Shown here piece after piece: positions 16,456 to 25,538 of a stretch of 64,000 nt of DNA. The translations under genes and the position numbers were made by a program. Source of the stretch: Ignavibacteria bacterium. GTDB taxonomy: Bacteria > Bacteroidota > Ignavibacteria > Kapaibacteriales > Kapaibacteriaceae. The stretch spans positions 16,776 through 80,775 of the forward strand of contig VGVV01000001.1 in NCBI GenBank assembly GCA_016873895.1, written 5' to 3'. Positions within the stretch are counted from its first letter, which is position 1; each line of letters begins with the position of its first letter. The notes below the pieces were generated by a model, which worked only from the letters and a program-made list of their open reading frames with translations, had not been told where the DNA came from and did no database searches.

Positions 16456-17755
16456 TCCAGCGGGCAACTTCTTTCAATGTTGGCTTCTTGCCGTAGGATA
16501 GAATTCCTATACGGTAGATACGTGATGCCAACCAAACAGCGCCAAAGAATGCGCCGATACTGCTCAGAATGCAAGCCACTAACTGCCATGCGGGAACATC
16601 TGTTGCTGCAACTCGCACCGTCATCAATATCGGTGAGAATAACGGTATCAACGACATCACCGTAGCGAACGTACCGTTGGGAGCTGCCACGACGTTGCCG
16701 ATAAACATCATCGTGAGCACTACCGGCATTGTAATCGGAAGCGTGAGCGACTGTGCATCAGCTTCCTGATCAACAGCAGAGCCAACAGCGGCAAACAATG
16801 ATGCATAGAGAAAGTATCCTGCGAAGAAATCAAAGATGAACATCAAGATCGTGGTGATTGAGATGCTGGGTAGTGTGATGCCCTGTTGTGCAAGCGCCTG
16901 GGTAAGTCCCACCTTGGGCATCGACTGTGGTCCACCCATCTGCTGCGCAGTATTTACAACATCTGCAGTCATCGTGTTGCCTACCACAAGACCCAACACG
17001 ATAAATGCAGCGATGCCGAGAACAGCCCAAATCACAAGCTGGGTAAGCCCAACAAGTCCAATGCCCACTACCTTACCCATCATCAACTCAAATGGTTTTA
17101 CCGAGGAGGCAAGGACTTCAATAATTCGATTAGCCTTTTCTTCGACCACCCCGCGCATAACCATCGAGCCATACAGGAAGATGAGCATATAGATCAGAAA
17201 ACCAGCAGCATAACCAACTGCAGCAGAGGCCTCGCTGGCATCTACCTCGACCCCTTTTTCGGTGACCTTGAGAGAATTCACTGACACGCCTGTACCCACA
17301 AGATCGATCACCGAGGTGTCGGCCCCCTGCTTGAGAAGGCGCGCTCGAACAACCACTGGTTCGATGTCTGATTGTACGCGTCCCTCAAAGGCAATACCCG
17401 AGCCCCCGCGGGAGTACATAACAACCTCTGGTTTCTCGAGAATCGAGTCGGGGAATACCACATACGCTTGAATCACCTCGTTTTTCAGGTCACGGTCTAA
17501 GTCCTGCAGGGTGCGCTTGCCGGCCAGCTCATAGGCAGCAGTATCGCTGGCCACGACCTGTTTGGCGAGCGAGTCGGTAGCATCAACAAATACAACCTTT
17601 GCCTCTTGCCCCTCCCCAGAAAGCAGGGCAGCGAGAATCGGAATCACGATTAGAAGGCTCAATCCTAAAGGGGCTAGCACCGTCGAGAGAACAAACCACT
17701 TGGCCTTGATGCGTTTGAGGTACTCATGGCGTATGATAACCGTAATCTTACTCAT
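16439..17755 (-). CDS. ABC-2 type transporter permease (NatB-like)
   Basis: A 438-residue inner-membrane protein with the NatB layout: one N-terminal helix (residues about 22-45, after the IIRHEYLKRIKAKWF start), a large extracytoplasmic domain (about 50-175), then five or six helices. The conserved EEKANRIIEVLASSVKPFELMMGK loop contacts the ATPase. NatAB in Bacillus exports sodium; related permeases export peptides or lipids, so the substrate is open. No ATPase gene is adjacent: upstream is the divergent citrate synthase. The partner must be encoded elsewhere. It ends by converging on the M1 peptidase gene. Confidence 0.88.
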   Translation of the reverse strand: MSKITVIIRHEYLKRIKAKWFVLSTVLAPLGLSLLIVIPILAALLSGEGQEAKVVFVDATDSLAKQVVASDTAAYELAGKRTLQDLDRDLKNEVIQAYVVFPDSILEKPEVVMYSRGGSGIAFEGRVQSDIEPVVVRARLLKQGADTSVIDLVGTGVSVNSLKVTEKGVEVDASEASAAVGYAAGFLIYMLIFLYGSMVMRGVVEEKANRIIEVLASSVKPFELMMGKVVGIGLVGLTQLVIWAVLGIAAFIVLGLVVGNTMTADVVNTAQQMGGPQSMPKVGLTQALAQQGITLPSISITTILMFIFDFFAGYFLYASLFAAVGSAVDQEADAQSLTLPITMPVVLTMMFIGNVVAAPNGTFATVMSLIPLFSPILMTVRVAATDVPAWQLVACILSSIGAFFGAVWLASRIYRIGILSYGKKPTLKEVARWITLRV

Positions 17756-17816
17756 TGGTAATGCCCAAGTAGTGACGTGGTGGAATTTCCCATCGAAAAT
17801 ATACGCTACGCCGTGT

Positions 17817-17824
17817 TAGTTTTG
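17817..17824 (+). promoter_or_regulatory. -7 element before gltA
   Basis: TAGTTTTG is a perfect TAnnTTTG match, 12 bases before ATG 17837 and 27 before ATG 17852. No clear TTTG upstream. Confidence 0.4.
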
Positions 17825-17836
17825 CATGCTATACCT

Positions 17837-19117
17837 ATGGAGTCAAGCTACATGAGCATTCTACACGAGAACCTCACCACCCAAGCCGAAGCCCTTCGTG
17901 CGCAACGCACAGAACTATTGAAGGAACACGGCGACACAGTTCTTGGAAGCGTCACGATCGAACAAGTTCTTGGTGGTATGCGCGGCGTGCCGGCACTGGT
18001 TTGCGACACATCAAGCGTGTCTGCCGACGAGGGCTTGCGCATTCGCAATACGCCAATCCTTGACCTTACCGACATCACTCCAGAAGAGACATTCTGGTTG
18101 CTTGTTACAGGCCAGCGCGCCAGTGCAAGGGAGCTTGATGAACTTCGTTCAATCTTTTCGAAGTACTATGCGATTCCGCAGTACGTGATTGATACACTGA
18201 AGGCCATGACAAAGGATTCGCATCCGATGGTGATGCTTAGCGTAGGTCTGCTAGCGATGGAGCGCGAGAGCGAGTTCCGCGCGGCTTACGATAAGGGTGC
18301 AGGCAAGGACGCTTTGTGGCAGTCTATGGTTAATGACTCGGTACGCCTAATTGGCTCTATCCCCGGTATTGCTGCTGCGATCTATCGCATCCATTTTCAT
18401 GATGGCAATGTTATCGCGCCGCTTACCAACGACAACGACCTGTCGAACAACTTCGCACACATGCTCGGCGTGAGTAACGATGCATCATGGAAGGAACTCA
18501 TCCGCCTCTACCTCGTGCTGCACTCCGACCACGAGGGCGGCAATGTAAGTGCGATGACGTCGTATGTAGTGAGCTCGGCCCTCAGCGATCCGTTCTACAG
18601 CGTGTCGGCAGCTATGTGCGGTCTTGCTGGCCCCCTTCACGGACTTGCAAACCAAGAGTGTTTGCGCTTTATCATCGACGTCAAGGATCAGTTCGGCGGC
18701 GTTCCAACAGACGAGCAGCTCACTGAATACACATGGAACCGCCTGCGTAATGGCCAAGTCATCCCTGGTTATGGTCACGCCGTCCTTCGTGTTACAGACC
18801 CACGCTTTACAGCCTTCTATCAGTTTGCCAAAAAGCACAACCTGCAAGACGAAAACGTGCAGATCGTACAGAAGATCTACAACATCGTCCCAGGCGTTCT
18901 GCGCGAGCACGGCAAGGCAAAGAACCCTTGGCCAAACGTTGATGCAGCTTCGGGCTCACTCCTATACGCTTATGGCATGAAGGAATTCGACTTCTACACA
19001 GTTATGTTCGGCGTATCTCGCGCAATCGGCCTATGCTCACAGATGGTCGTAAACCGCATGATGGCCTCGCCGATCGTGCGTCCGAAGTCGCTTACGCTGG
19101 CAGAGCTGAGCAAGTAG
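17837..19117 (+). CDS. gltA: citrate synthase, mitochondrial-type
   Basis: Condenses oxaloacetate and acetyl-CoA to citrate at the entry of the TCA cycle. The sequence resembles the eukaryotic mitochondrial enzyme more than E. coli GltA: GGMRGVPALVCDTS near the N-terminus, the HSDHEGGNVSAMTS segment, GLAGPLHGLANQE with a catalytic His, and VIPGYGHAVLRVTDPRF with the second His. The last catalytic Asp should lie in the C-terminal third. Length from ATG 17837 is 426 residues; ATG 17852 is an equally plausible start. The stop codon abuts a heptanucleotide repeat. Confidence 0.93.
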   Translation: MESSYMSILHENLTTQAEALRAQRTELLKEHGDTVLGSVTIEQVLGGMRGVPALVCDTSSVSADEGLRIRNTPILDLTDITPEETFWLLVTGQRASARELDELRSIFSKYYAIPQYVIDTLKAMTKDSHPMVMLSVGLLAMERESEFRAAYDKGAGKDALWQSMVNDSVRLIGSIPGIAAAIYRIHFHDGNVIAPLTNDNDLSNNFAHMLGVSNDASWKELIRLYLVLHSDHEGGNVSAMTSYVVSSALSDPFYSVSAAMCGLAGPLHGLANQECLRFIIDVKDQFGGVPTDEQLTEYTWNRLRNGQVIPGYGHAVLRVTDPRFTAFYQFAKKHNLQDENVQIVQKIYNIVPGVLREHGKAKNPWPNVDAASGSLLYAYGMKEFDFYTVMFGVSRAIGLCSQMVVNRMMASPIVRPKSLTLAELSK

Positions 19118-19182
19118 AGCAGCGAACAGCGAACAGCGAGCAGCGAACAGCGAGCAGCGAGCAGCGAACAGCGAGTAGCGAG
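19118..19182 (+). repeat. heptanucleotide tandem repeat after gltA
   Basis: About nine 7-bp units of AGCAGCG/AACAGCG, the same unit and the same order of variants as in the anti-sigma gene at 10139-10253. Here it is non-coding and begins at the base after the gltA stop. Confidence 0.95.
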
Positions 19183-19200
19183 TCCCAACACATCCGGACA

Positions 19201-19230
19201 ATAAAAAAGCCCGTCAAATTGACGGGCTTA
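19201..19230 (-). terminator. terminator for tRNA-Val
   Basis: AAGCCCGTC, loop AAATT, GACGGGCTT, with an A-run on the left that gives a U-tract on the minus-strand transcript. It may also slow plus-strand transcription from gltA. Confidence 0.85.
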
Positions 19231-19262
19231 CTATTTTAGTTCCACCTGGGGGATAGGACTTG

Positions 19263-19336
19263 TGGACGCTACTGGATTCGAACCAGTGACCTTTACGATG
19301 TCAACGTAACGCTCTAACCAACTGAGCTAAGCGTCC
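19263..19336 (-). tRNA. tRNA-Val (anticodon GAC)
   Basis: Acceptor arms GGACGCT/AGCGTCC; anticodon stem TTACG/CGTAA with loop TTGACAT (anticodon GAC); T-loop GGTTCGAATCC. CCA is not encoded. It reads GTC and GTT. The gene stands alone between gltA and hppA, which are on the other strand. Confidence 0.97.
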
Positions 19337-19348
19337 CTTGAGGGGACG

Positions 19349-19356
19349 CAAATTTA
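19349..19356 (-). promoter_or_regulatory. -7 element for tRNA-Val
   Basis: On the minus strand TAAATTTG, a perfect TAnnTTTG match, 12 bases before the tRNA. A TTTC is present further upstream but at about 23 bases, longer than usual. Confidence 0.45.
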
Positions 19357-19391
19357 GAAATTTTTTCGATGTATCACCTGAAAGGTTCTGC

Positions 19392-21500
19392 ATGTCGATC
19401 ATTACATTGATCACGGGTCTTGGAGTACTGGCCCTTCTCGTAGCGGTGGTGTTCCGTCAGCGCGTACACGCCGTAAAAGTTGAAGACGGGGCAGCCTCCC
19501 CTGAGGAGTTGGCGCGTCTCACTGAGATATCAAGTGCAATCGCCGAGGGAGCAATGGCGTTCTTGGGACGCGAATACCGCGTACTGGGCTTGTTCATGGC
19601 AATCTTTGCTGTTGTCATCTTTTTAACGGTAGACCATGGTGGCCAGACAGCGCTTGCCTTCGTTTGCGGTGCAGCAACATCTGTTGTTGCGGGTTACATT
19701 GGCATGAAGATCGCCACCAAGGGTAACGTTCGTACAGCATCAGCTGCTCGCGTATCCCTACAAAAGGCATTTTCTGTCGCCTTTGAGTCTGGTGCTGTGA
19801 TGGGCTTTGGCCTTACGGGTCTGGCCGTTGTTGGCCTGATCCTTGTATGGCTTGGCATCGACACCTTTGTACCCGGTATCAGCCGCGAAATACAAATGGA
19901 AATACTTTCAGGCTTTGGTCTAGGGGGCTCGGCAGTTGCTCTCTTCGGTCGCGTTGGTGGTGGTATCTACACAAAGGCAGCCGACGTTGGTGCAGACCTT
20001 GTTGGCAAGGTTGAAGCAGGTATCCCAGAAGATGATCCTCGCAACCCTGCTGTTATTGCCGACAACGTGGGCGACAACGTGGGCGACATCGCCGGCATGG
20101 GCGCAGACCTGTTCGGCTCTGTTGCTGAATCAACATGCGCAGCCCTTGTAATTGGCGCTGCCGGCTACGAGATGGCCGGTGGTGATAACCTCAACATTCT
20201 ACTCTTCCCGATGCTTGTAAATGGCGTTGGAATTGTTGCATCAATTCTCGCTCTGCCATTTATTCGAGCTAATCAAGAGGATAAGGTTGAAGCAGCCCTC
20301 AAGAACGCCCTCATCATCTCAACCGTCCTCATGCTGGGTGCTTTGTATCCTATAACCATGTGGGCTTTTGGAAGCAGCACGTTTGCAGTGTCTGGCGTAA
20401 CGGTTACAGCTATGGGCGTATTCGTTGCTCTTGCTGCAGGCCTAGTAGCCGGACTGCTTATTGGCTTAGTCACAGAGTTTTATACCTCACACCGCTACAA
20501 GCCTGTGCGCGAAGTTGCAGATGCATCACAAACGGGTTCTGCAACCAACATCATCTATGGTCTGGCGCTTGGGTACAACTCCGCTGTGATACCTATGCTT
20601 CTGATCGCTGTATCTGTTGTGATCGGCTATGTGTACGCTGGTATGTACGGCATTGCTCTTACAGCCATTGGTATGCTTGGAACGATCGCTGTTGGTCTGA
20701 CGATCGATGCGTATGGTCCAACATCAGACAACGCCGGCGGTATTGCCGAAATGGCCGAAATGGGCAAGGACATTCGTAAGCGCACAGACGCTCTTGATGC
20801 TGCGGGCAACACAACAGCTGCTATCGGTAAGGGCTTTGCCATTGGATCAGCAGCTCTTACATCACTTGCTCTCACGAGTGCATTCATCACGCGCGCCGAG
20901 CACACGCTCGGTAAGGAACTCAGCCTTGAGATCACAGATCCGCACGTACTTGCAGGATTGCTTGTAGGTGCTGCACTTCCGTTCGCATTTTCTGCGATGA
21001 CCATGAAGAGCGTTGGTAAGGCAGCGTTCGCGATGATCGAAGAAGTGCGTCGTCAGTTCCGCACCATTCCTGGCCTGATGGAAGGCAAGGCACGCGCTGA
21101 GTACGCAAAGTGCGTCGACATCTCGACCCAGGCCTCCATCCGCGAAATGATTGCTCCAGGTTTGCTGGTGATTATTTCTCCTCTTGCCGTTGGCTTCCTC
21201 TTTGGCGTGGAGATGCTTGCCGGACTTCTCATTGGCTCGCTCATCGTTGGTGTGATGCTCGCAATCTCCATGGCCAATTCAGGGGGCGCATGGGACAATG
21301 CGAAGAAGTACATCGAAACGGGCGTGATGGGTGGTAAAGGTTCTGATACGCACAAGGCAGCGGTTGTTGGCGATACTGTGGGTGATCCATTCAAGGATAC
21401 CTCTGGTCCGGCTCTCAACATCCTTATCAAGCTTATGGCCATCATCTCACTCGTGTTTGCTGCTGCATTTGCAACCAAGGACGGGCTTTTGATTCCATAA
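19392..21500 (+). CDS. hppA: membrane-bound ion-pumping pyrophosphatase, K+-dependent type
   Basis: A 702-residue protein with about 16 helices that hydrolyses pyrophosphate to pump H+ or Na+ out of the cytoplasm. The active-site acidic loops are clear: [39 protein letters not shown], and near the end [16 protein letters not shown]. The segment [18 protein letters not shown] has Ala and Gly at the two positions that mark K+-dependent enzymes (Lys and Thr in K+-independent ones). K+-dependent forms include both H+ and Na+ pumps, and I cannot settle which from sequence alone. ATG 19392 gives the family's usual first helix and has AAAGG upstream. Confidence 0.95.
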   Translation: MSIITLITGLGVLALLVAVVFRQRVHAVKVEDGAASPEELARLTEISSAIAEGAMAFLGREYRVLGLFMAIFAVVIFLTVDHGGQTALAFVCGAATSVVAGYIGMKIATKGNVRTASAARVSLQKAFSVAFESGAVMGFGLTGLAVVGLILVWLGIDTFVPGISREIQMEILSGFGLGGSAVALFGRVGGGIYTKAADVGADLVGKVEAGIPEDDPRNPAVIADNVGDNVGDIAGMGADLFGSVAESTCAALVIGAAGYEMAGGDNLNILLFPMLVNGVGIVASILALPFIRANQEDKVEAALKNALIISTVLMLGALYPITMWAFGSSTFAVSGVTVTAMGVFVALAAGLVAGLLIGLVTEFYTSHRYKPVREVADASQTGSATNIIYGLALGYNSAVIPMLLIAVSVVIGYVYAGMYGIALTAIGMLGTIAVGLTIDAYGPTSDNAGGIAEMAEMGKDIRKRTDALDAAGNTTAAIGKGFAIGSAALTSLALTSAFITRAEHTLGKELSLEITDPHVLAGLLVGAALPFAFSAMTMKSVGKAAFAMIEEVRRQFRTIPGLMEGKARAEYAKCVDISTQASIREMIAPGLLVIISPLAVGFLFGVEMLAGLLIGSLIVGVMLAISMANSGGAWDNAKKYIETGVMGGKGSDTHKAAVVGDTVGDPFKDTSGPALNILIKLMAIISLVFAAAFATKDGLLIP

Positions 21501-21537
21501 AATGGCCCCGGGGTTAATCCCGGGGATACGAAGAAGC

Positions 21538-21571
21538 GAGGGCCGCAGCTTTGCTGCGGCCCTCTTTTTTT
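21538..21571 (+). terminator. intrinsic terminator after hppA
   Basis: GAGGGCCGCAGC, loop TTT, GCTGCGGCCCTC, then seven T. A second GC-rich palindrome, CCCCGGG-GTTAAT-CCCGGGG, precedes it at 21506-21525. Confidence 0.95.
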
Positions 21572-21633
21572 GGGGAACGATTAGCCCCGTTCAATCGTTT
21601 TCGCAAACTGGTATAACAATTTATCTGCACCCC

Positions 21634-24039
21634 ATGAAGCTCATTGCCTTAACTGCTGCGCTGGCTGTCGCCGTTGCTCCCACAAGCTCTGCCCTGATCG
21701 AATCCGTAGGTACAATCACAGGTACGGTTCGTAATTCCATAACGCAGGAAGTTGTCGTTGGTGCAACGGTGAAACTTGAAGGCACCAAGCTTGGCACATA
21801 CACCAACACCAAGGGTGAGTTCACAATCAAGAACATCCCACCGAAATCATACACGGTTGTGGTGTCATCAGTTGGATTCAAAAGCAAGTCGCTGTTTAAT
21901 ACGTTGGTAACCTCGGGCAACGTTGCCAGCCTTGGTATTGAGATCGAGCCGGACCTTACAAAGGCCTCGAGCATTGATGTAGAAGTGCGCTCGTTTGGGA
22001 AGCGCTCTGAAACACCATTGTCTGTGCAGAGCCTTACCACAGAGGAGATCCGCAGTAATCCTGGCGGCAACTTTGATATCTCCCGTGTGCTGCAAGCACT
22101 CCCTGGCGTGGGTGGTGCTACTGGTGGTGCAAGCTTCCGTAACGACATCACGATTCGTGGTGGTGGTCCAAGCGAGAACGTCTACTATCTCGATGGTATT
22201 GAGATACCACAGATCAACCACTTCGCAACGCAGGGTAGCGCCGGGGGGCCAGCGGGAATCTTGAATGTGTCCTTCATCGAGGATGTCAACTTGAGTTCAT
22301 CATCCTTCGGTAGCGGTTACGACAACGCGCTTTCCTCTGTCATCGCGATCAAGCAAAAGGATGGCAACAGTGAGAAGCTACAGGGCAACTTCCGCCTGAG
22401 TGCAACAGAAGTTGCAGCAACGGCAGATGGTCCGGTGTCTGAGAATACAACAGTTATTGCCTCGGCGCGTAAATCGTATCTCGATTTTCTCTTTGCTGCT
22501 ATCGATTTGCCCATACGTCCGAACTATTGGGACTTTCAGTTCAGGACCACCACGAAGATCGACAACAAGACCACCCTTAACGTGATCGGTGTTGGGGCAA
22601 TCGATGTGTTTCGCTATGGCGTACCGCGTGAAACTTCACTCGAGAAGGAGTACGTTCTGCGCGCTGCCCCATCTGTTGACCAGTGGAATTACACGATCGG
22701 AGCTTCACTCCGTAAGGCCCTTGACAACGGACAGGTCTTCGTTTCGCTTAGCAGGAATATGTTCGACAATAAGCTTCAGCGAACGAAGGAAGCCCGCGCT
22801 GGGAGTCCAGCTGAAAAGGTATTTGATGTGTCATCACGTGAGATCGAGAACAAGTTTCGACTTGAATACACGCAAGTTGCCAGTAACATCTCGTATAAGA
22901 CTGGTGTTCAGGCACAGTATGTGAAATACACCAACACGACGTTCAACAAGCTGAATGACTTTGTGACGTTAAACTTTGACTCGAAGATAGATTTCTTCAA
23001 GTACGGTGTCTATGCTGATGCATCAACGAGCTTCTTCAATGATCGTCTTCGTGCCAGTGCAGGTTTGCGCACGGACGGCAACACCTTCATGGAAACTGGC
23101 AACGAGATCTGGAGAACATTCTCTCCACGAGCCGCACTATCGTTCATCATTGATTCTTCGTGGAGCATCAATGCTACTGTTGGACGCTACTACAAGATTC
23201 CACAGTATCCCATCCTTGGTTTCCGCGACACTGGCAGCGGCCTGGTAAATACCGGTGCCTCGTATATAGGCACTACTCACTATGTGGCTGGGGTTGAATA
23301 CATGCCCGAACCAAGTATACGGGTAACATTTGAAGGGTTCTACAAGATCTACGACGGCTACCCAATTTCAACACTCGATGGCATCTCGCTTGCAAATCAG
23401 GGTACGAACTTTGGCATTATTGGTAACGAGCCAGTCATTAGTGATGGCAAGGGGCGAGCATACGGCGCCGAGTTATTCTTCCAGAAGAAGCTCACGGAGA
23501 ATTTCTTTACAACGATTTCCTACACACTGCTGTACAGTGAGTTTACGAGTCTAAACTCCGACAAGTACATCCCATCGGCCTGGGACTTCCGTCATCTGGT
23601 CAGCGGTATTGTGGGTTACAAGTTTGAAAACGGCTGGGAGTTCGGAGGAAAGATTAGGTACGCAGGGGGCTCGCCTTATACTCCCTACGATACAACAGTG
23701 TCGCGTCAGTTATTCATTCTGAATGGATTTGGTCAACTAGATTTCACGCGTCTTAACAACGAACGGTTGCGTGCCTTTAGGCAGGTGGATGTCAGAATCG
23801 ACAAGAAGTGGTCGTTCACATCGTGGTCTCTTGACCTATTCATCGACGTCCAGAATGCACTTGCGTTCTCACTAGATGCACCATCGCAGTATACCTTCAC
23901 TCGCACGGCTGATAACGCAGACTGGGCCAGCTCGGATGGACAGCCTGTTCGGCCTGATGGCTCTAATGCCATCCCGGTGTTCATTGATAACAGCTCAACA
24001 CTTGTTACTCCCACGATCGGCGTTATCATCGAATTTTAA
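21634..24039 (+). CDS. TonB-dependent outer-membrane receptor with N-terminal carboxypeptidase-like domain
   Basis: An 801-residue outer-membrane receptor. ATG 21634 gives a signal peptide (MKLIALTAALAVAVAPTSS); longer readings run into the terminator. Residues about 28-110 are a CarboxypepD_reg-like domain (GTVRNSITQEVVVGATVKLE ... TNTKGEFTIKNIP). The plug follows (about 120-230: ALPGVGGATGGASFRNDITIR, ENVYYLDGIEIP), then the 22-strand barrel, which ends in IIEF, an aromatic terminus. Such receptors take up siderophores, vitamins, sugars or peptides; no SusD partner is adjacent, so a glycan role is less likely. It sits alone between a terminator and tRNA-Lys. Confidence 0.9.
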   Translation: MKLIALTAALAVAVAPTSSALIESVGTITGTVRNSITQEVVVGATVKLEGTKLGTYTNTKGEFTIKNIPPKSYTVVVSSVGFKSKSLFNTLVTSGNVASLGIEIEPDLTKASSIDVEVRSFGKRSETPLSVQSLTTEEIRSNPGGNFDISRVLQALPGVGGATGGASFRNDITIRGGGPSENVYYLDGIEIPQINHFATQGSAGGPAGILNVSFIEDVNLSSSSFGSGYDNALSSVIAIKQKDGNSEKLQGNFRLSATEVAATADGPVSENTTVIASARKSYLDFLFAAIDLPIRPNYWDFQFRTTTKIDNKTTLNVIGVGAIDVFRYGVPRETSLEKEYVLRAAPSVDQWNYTIGASLRKALDNGQVFVSLSRNMFDNKLQRTKEARAGSPAEKVFDVSSREIENKFRLEYTQVASNISYKTGVQAQYVKYTNTTFNKLNDFVTLNFDSKIDFFKYGVYADASTSFFNDRLRASAGLRTDGNTFMETGNEIWRTFSPRAALSFIIDSSWSINATVGRYYKIPQYPILGFRDTGSGLVNTGASYIGTTHYVAGVEYMPEPSIRVTFEGFYKIYDGYPISTLDGISLANQGTNFGIIGNEPVISDGKGRAYGAELFFQKKLTENFFTTISYTLLYSEFTSLNSDKYIPSAWDFRHLVSGIVGYKFENGWEFGGKIRYAGGSPYTPYDTTVSRQLFILNGFGQLDFTRLNNERLRAFRQVDVRIDKKWSFTSWSLDLFIDVQNALAFSLDAPSQYTFTRTADNADWASSDGQPVRPDGSNAIPVFIDNSSTLVTPTIGVIIEF

Positions 24040-24046
24040 ATAGCCC

Positions 24047-24077
24047 CTTGCCAGTTTCAAAGCGAGCAGTATTTTTG
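24047..24077 (+). promoter_or_regulatory. promoter for tRNA-Lys
   Basis: CTTG (24047-24050), 19 bases, TATTTTTG (24070-24077), a perfect -7 match. It ends three bases before the tRNA, so the primary transcript would begin at or within a base or two of the mature 5' end. The same bases form a hairpin, AAGCGAGCA / TGCTCGCTT, that could act as a weak stop for the upstream gene. Confidence 0.5.
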
Positions 24078-24080
24078 CTC

Positions 24081-24154
24081 GCTTCCTTAGCTCAGCTGGT
24101 TAGAGCAACTGACTCTTAATCAGTGGGTCCGGGGTTCGAGTCCCCGAGGGAGCA
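24081..24154 (+). tRNA. tRNA-Lys (anticodon CTT)
   Basis: Acceptor GCTTCCT/AGGGAGC (one G-U pair), D-loop AGCTGGTTAGA, anticodon stem ACTGA/TCAGT with loop CTCTTAA (anticodon CTT), T-loop GGTTCGAGTCC. CCA is not encoded. It reads AAG. Confidence 0.96.
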
Positions 24155-24163
24155 CAGTCTATA

Positions 24164-24196
24164 AACCCCATCACGACCAGCGTGATGGGGTTTTTT
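24164..24196 (+). terminator. intrinsic terminator after tRNA-Lys
   Basis: AACCCCATCACG, loop ACCAG, CGTGATGGGGTT, then a T-run. Confidence 0.93.
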
Positions 24197-24236
24197 GTTG
24201 CGTGGATCAGGTCTCGAGCTTCTCAAGTGCATCCCC

Positions 24237-24244
24237 TATCTTTC
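24237..24244 (+). promoter_or_regulatory. -7 element and shared leader, first copy
   Basis: TATCTTTC (one mismatch) opens a leader of about 40 bases that ends at ATG 24277 and is closely similar to the leader of the lipoprotein gene at 25539. Confidence 0.4.
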
Positions 24245-24276
24245 CGGCATTATGTCACTCATTCACGCTCAAAACG

Positions 24277-25458
24277 ATGTTCAAGACACGTACTGCGAGT
24301 TCACTTCCACAGCAGCAATGGTGTAACATCCTCATGATACATATGCTATGCATAGTTTTCTTGGCATTGCTAACCTCCTGCTCTGATCAGGGTGTTTCTC
24401 CTTCTATGCCGAAGTGGTTTGTTGATAGGGGGCTTGCCGGTAAAGCAACGTGGGATGAGACCACGGGAACGCTACATATCAAGGAATCCGTCGTGTGGGG
24501 CGGCGATGACGATGTCGAGTCCTTTTACTTTATGCCCCCTACCGAGGTAACGACGATCCTGATTGGTGCGAACGTTACGGTAACCGGAGGGTTTCGTTGT
24601 ACGCACGGTCTGACGATAAGGGGCGAAGACCGATCTACTTCAGTGATCTTTGGAACCAACACAGTAGCATGGGCCCGTGGTCCCAACAAGGCCGATGACT
24701 CGCCTGATTGCAACAAGACAACAGGAGACGATCGGGCGGCCGACTGCCTGAAGTGGAGCTACGGTGCGATCAGCGCATTGATACTTCCATTGGGCGATAC
24801 TCTAAGGATTAGCTCATTGACTCTTCGAAATGCCCGTACGTACAGCATCACCTCTACCATCTTTCCGATCAGGGTAGACAATGTGCTCATGATCGAGCGT
24901 CGCACAGAAGAGAGCAGAAGCAACTGCGACGGTTTCGGAGCAGGCAGTGGGTCTGCAATAACAAACAGCACTATCGATGTTACTGATGATGCCATCAAGC
25001 TGTATCGTGGTATGACAGTTCGCAACGTAACGATCATAAAGCGGCGTAATGGAGCCCCCTTTCAGCTTGGCTGGCATAGCGAACCTACATCCTCTCATTC
25101 GATTGAAAACGTCATCGTGCGAGGTACAGACCCAGAGGCGCTTTACAATTGCGGGCTGTTCAGTTGGAAGTCGCCAACGGCATCAACAAAACGAACAATT
25201 CAGATTGACGGCCTCAAGACCGAAGGACTTCAAAACGCTAAGCTCTGGAATGGTACAGGGTGGGTGCCCCATCCGTTGTTTGAGTTGCGGAGTCCGAATG
25301 CTGAATTCAAATTATCCGCACGGAATGTTGATATGAAATCAGCTGCTGCAACACTGCCTTCTTCAGTTAGGAATTTCACGCTTGATGTGTGCGGTTCAAA
25401 TGCAGTTGTCAACACGTATCAATGTGGAGACATCCAGGCAATTGTAGGGGACGACTGA
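24277..25458 (+). CDS. lipoprotein with pectin-lyase-like beta-helix, GH28/GH49-like
   Basis: A 393-residue lipoprotein with lipobox LLTSC about 33 residues from ATG 24277; a shorter start at the MIHMLCIV methionine (about 24334) gives a more normal signal length. The mature part has the repeating strand pattern of a right-handed beta-helix. The segment DDAIKLYRGMTVRNVTI followed by NGAPFQLGW resembles the active-site coil of GH49/GH28 glycanases (Asp-Asp followed by a 'LY' and a 'QLGW' strand). A surface polysaccharide hydrolase is therefore plausible, but binding-only function is possible. The ATG follows a leader shared with the next gene. Confidence 0.65.
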   Translation: MFKTRTASSLPQQQWCNILMIHMLCIVFLALLTSCSDQGVSPSMPKWFVDRGLAGKATWDETTGTLHIKESVVWGGDDDVESFYFMPPTEVTTILIGANVTVTGGFRCTHGLTIRGEDRSTSVIFGTNTVAWARGPNKADDSPDCNKTTGDDRAADCLKWSYGAISALILPLGDTLRISSLTLRNARTYSITSTIFPIRVDNVLMIERRTEESRSNCDGFGAGSGSAITNSTIDVTDDAIKLYRGMTVRNVTIIKRRNGAPFQLGWHSEPTSSHSIENVIVRGTDPEALYNCGLFSWKSPTASTKRTIQIDGLKTEGLQNAKLWNGTGWVPHPLFELRSPNAEFKLSARNVDMKSAAATLPSSVRNFTLDVCGSNAVVNTYQCGDIQAIVGDD

Positions 25459-25498
25459 GTTGCCGCACCAGTTCTTGGAGGAGAGGGAACAGTTGGCC

Positions 25499-25506
25499 TA
25501 TCTTTG
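25499..25506 (+). promoter_or_regulatory. -7 element and shared leader, second copy
   Basis: TATCTTTG, perfect match, with TTG at 25475-25477 (21-base spacing). The region from here to ATG 25539 aligns with 24237-24277: CGGC, CACTCATTCACG and ACGATGTT are conserved in order and spacing. Confidence 0.5.
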
Positions 25507-25538
25507 CGGCGTTCAGACACTCATTCACGTTTCACACG

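Noticed and set aside
21502..21633. Upstream start of the first TonB receptor
   Set aside because: The frame is open across the hppA terminator by chance; the signal peptide begins at 21634.
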